Assembly: GCA_963696325.1 (NCBI GenBank)
Contig: CAVOJV010000036.1
Coordinates: forward strand, 1-21,307
Source: CAVOJV01 sp963696325
GTDB lineage: Bacteria; Pseudomonadota; Gammaproteobacteria; Competibacterales; Competibacteraceae
Length of the DNA: 21,307 nt
Direction of reading: 5' to 3'
This document shows, in pieces, positions 20,169 to 21,307 of the stretch; position 1 is the first letter of the stretch; each line of letters opens with the position of its first letter. A program made the translations under genes and the position numbers. Under the pieces are notes generated by a model. The model made no database searches. It was not told the DNA's origin and saw only the letters and a list, made by a program, of their open reading frames with translations.

Positions 20169-21307
20169 TGCCTTCCCAGCCACTACCTTCGAGGTGATTC
20201 CTTTGAGAAGCTTAGCCGTCGACACATGAGGGTGACCTTTGAATTGATTTCTCTCAGCCGTGGTTTTTTCGGGCCTCTGGGATTTTTCTTGTACTTTTTC
20301 AAGTCAACGTAGGAGGCGATGTAGAGAAGGATAGTCCCCAATTCCGCCGAATTCACTTGCGTAAAAATGGTCCACTCATTCTCTGGAATCGCAATTGACA
20401 TCCCATCGGTCGTCGTCTCAATTTCTTGGGCAATATAATATTCGGAGACGGTTTTATTAATCGCCTGATCCGGATGCGTTACTCGCAACGTCGCCATCAC
20501 TATCGCGTAAAGATTGAAGGCCACTAACGCCAGACAAAAACCAAATAGTGCTGCTTTCGGATACCCCAAGGTATTAATTTCAGAATTCAGGTGACTTTCC
20601 AACTTTTGAAAAGCCGTTTCAATTCCCCACCGGGCGCGGTAGAGTTCGGCTACCATGAAGGCATCCACGGTTTCTTTGGGAAGGTTGGTCAGTAAAATGA
20701 GGTTCTTATCGCCATTCCGCGTGGGCTTGTTTAATTTCACCACAACCCGGCGAATCTGGAGCGTTTCACCCGTCGGCGCCGTGATTTCTACCGCCTGTTC
20801 AAAGACTTCGCCCGTCGCCGATTTTCCACCAAATTTCAATTCAGTCAATCGCTTATAAGGGGTTTTGCCATGCTGGCGGATGATAAAAAACGCCGATTTT
20901 TAGGGAACGCAACCAAAAATTCCAAGACGCAAAAATTGCGATCGGCAACGTATAGATCGCGAGCTTGAATCATGGCCGCGACGGCGGATAATAAAGACCG
21001 TTCCTGCGCATGGCCATCTTCACAAGGAAAAACATTGACCGCAATGCCTAATTGGGGATCAAACACAACCAACGTTTTACCCGGTAGTGCTCCCGCACTT
21101 GTCCCACGCAAGACCTCTAATCGATGTTCGGTGGCTTCAATGCAGTTCCCATCTAAAAACTTGACCGATACCCCGGGAGTAAGGGGGGATTCGTCCCCCC
21201 GATGTGATGGATCAGGGCTTCCGCTTCTCCGGCCATATAACGCACCAAACCTTGCGAAGTCGTCGGCTCGAGATTTTGCAACTTGCCATACAGGGCAACC
21301 ACCGAGG
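20169..21307 (-). mobile_element. IS4-family element, partial (right end outside the window)
   Basis: It carries the frameshifted IS4 transposase gene. The left border is placed where the DUF262 frame ends, about 20169. The end candidate CTGCCTTCCCAGCCACTACC cannot be checked against the other terminus, which lies beyond 21307. It truncates the GmrSD-like cassette gene. Confidence 0.6.
20183..21307 (-). pseudogene. IS4-family (DDE_Tnp_1) transposase, two frameshifts, 5' end off the window
   Basis: The C-terminal part carries the IS4 signature Y-(2)-R-(3)-E-(6)-K in AELYRARWGIETAFQKLESH, with ILLTNLPKETVDAF before it. Upstream, DLYVADRNFCVLEFLVAF holds the second catalytic Asp, and VKFLDGNCIEATEHR the first. 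The frame breaks near 20891-20895 (one base missing before TTTTTTATC; restored NRAFFIIRQHGKTPYKRL). It breaks again at the six-G run 21183-21188, where one further base restores NPPLTPGVSVKFLDG. The start lies beyond 21307. As read, no active transposase can be made. The second break is in a homopolymer that also forms a GGGGGGA-TCCCCCC hairpin, so a sequencing error there is plausible. Confidence 0.8.

Noticed and set aside
1..21307. CRISPR arrays, tRNA or rRNA genes
   Set aside because: No regularly spaced repeats with unique spacers and no tRNA-like or rRNA-like sequence was seen. The tandem repeats at 8563 and 16171 are short units without spacers.

Overview
The window looks like a chromosomal segment of a GC-rich proteobacterium. 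The gene families (CNNM/CorC protein, RtcA, a CapA-type phosphatase, an AAA-ATPase/PD-(D/E)XK protein, FitA/VapC-type toxin-antitoxin) and the dense load of mobile DNA fit a gammaproteobacterium, perhaps near Competibacteraceae or Chromatiales. That placement is inference; no rRNA, tRNA or marker gene is present.

Left part (1-3684): a broken CNNM/DUF21 gene that runs off the left edge, preceded on the same strand by a secreted family-3 solute-binding protein, and a divergent solitary AAA-ATPase/PD-(D/E)XK protein. Positions 3685-8573 hold a compact operon with visibly lower GC: a small ORF interrupted by a 128-bp MITE-like element with perfect 8-bp target duplications, an ECF transporter S component, an EcfT protein, a fused double ATPase, two small multi-pass membrane proteins and a SAM-dependent methyltransferase. 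The genes overlap or nearly touch, so they are probably co-transcribed. Substrate and function are unknown. The ATPase has its ATP-site motifs split between its two halves, so only one complete composite site can form.

Middle (8563-14260): a palindromic intergenic repeat, a vapBC-type pair on the minus strand with an operator-like palindrome, rtcA (one-base frameshift near its start, with the tail of a lost gene just in front), and a CapA-family gene with two plausible starts, one giving a Tat-like signal peptide. Then comes an IS91-like element made of a tyrosine recombinase and a HUH transposase; the transposase is frameshifted in a G run.

Right part (14261-20168): a minus-strand array of integron gene cassettes with four recognisable attC sites and no integron integrase in view. 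Read from right to left the cassettes carry a 5'-truncated DUF262/DUF1524 (GmrSD-like) nuclease, a membrane protein split by an IS3-family insertion, a GC-rich palindromic segment without a convincing gene, a DUF2971 protein and a metzincin-type zinc protease. Two cassette proteins end in nearly the same peptide because they read into attC. A second MITE-like element (112 bp, flanked by CTAG) lies in the array. A frameshifted, incomplete IS4-family transposase closes the right edge.

Several single-base frameshifts, about half in homopolymer runs, occur across the window (CNNM, rtcA, IS91, IS4). Some may be consensus errors rather than real pseudogenes.
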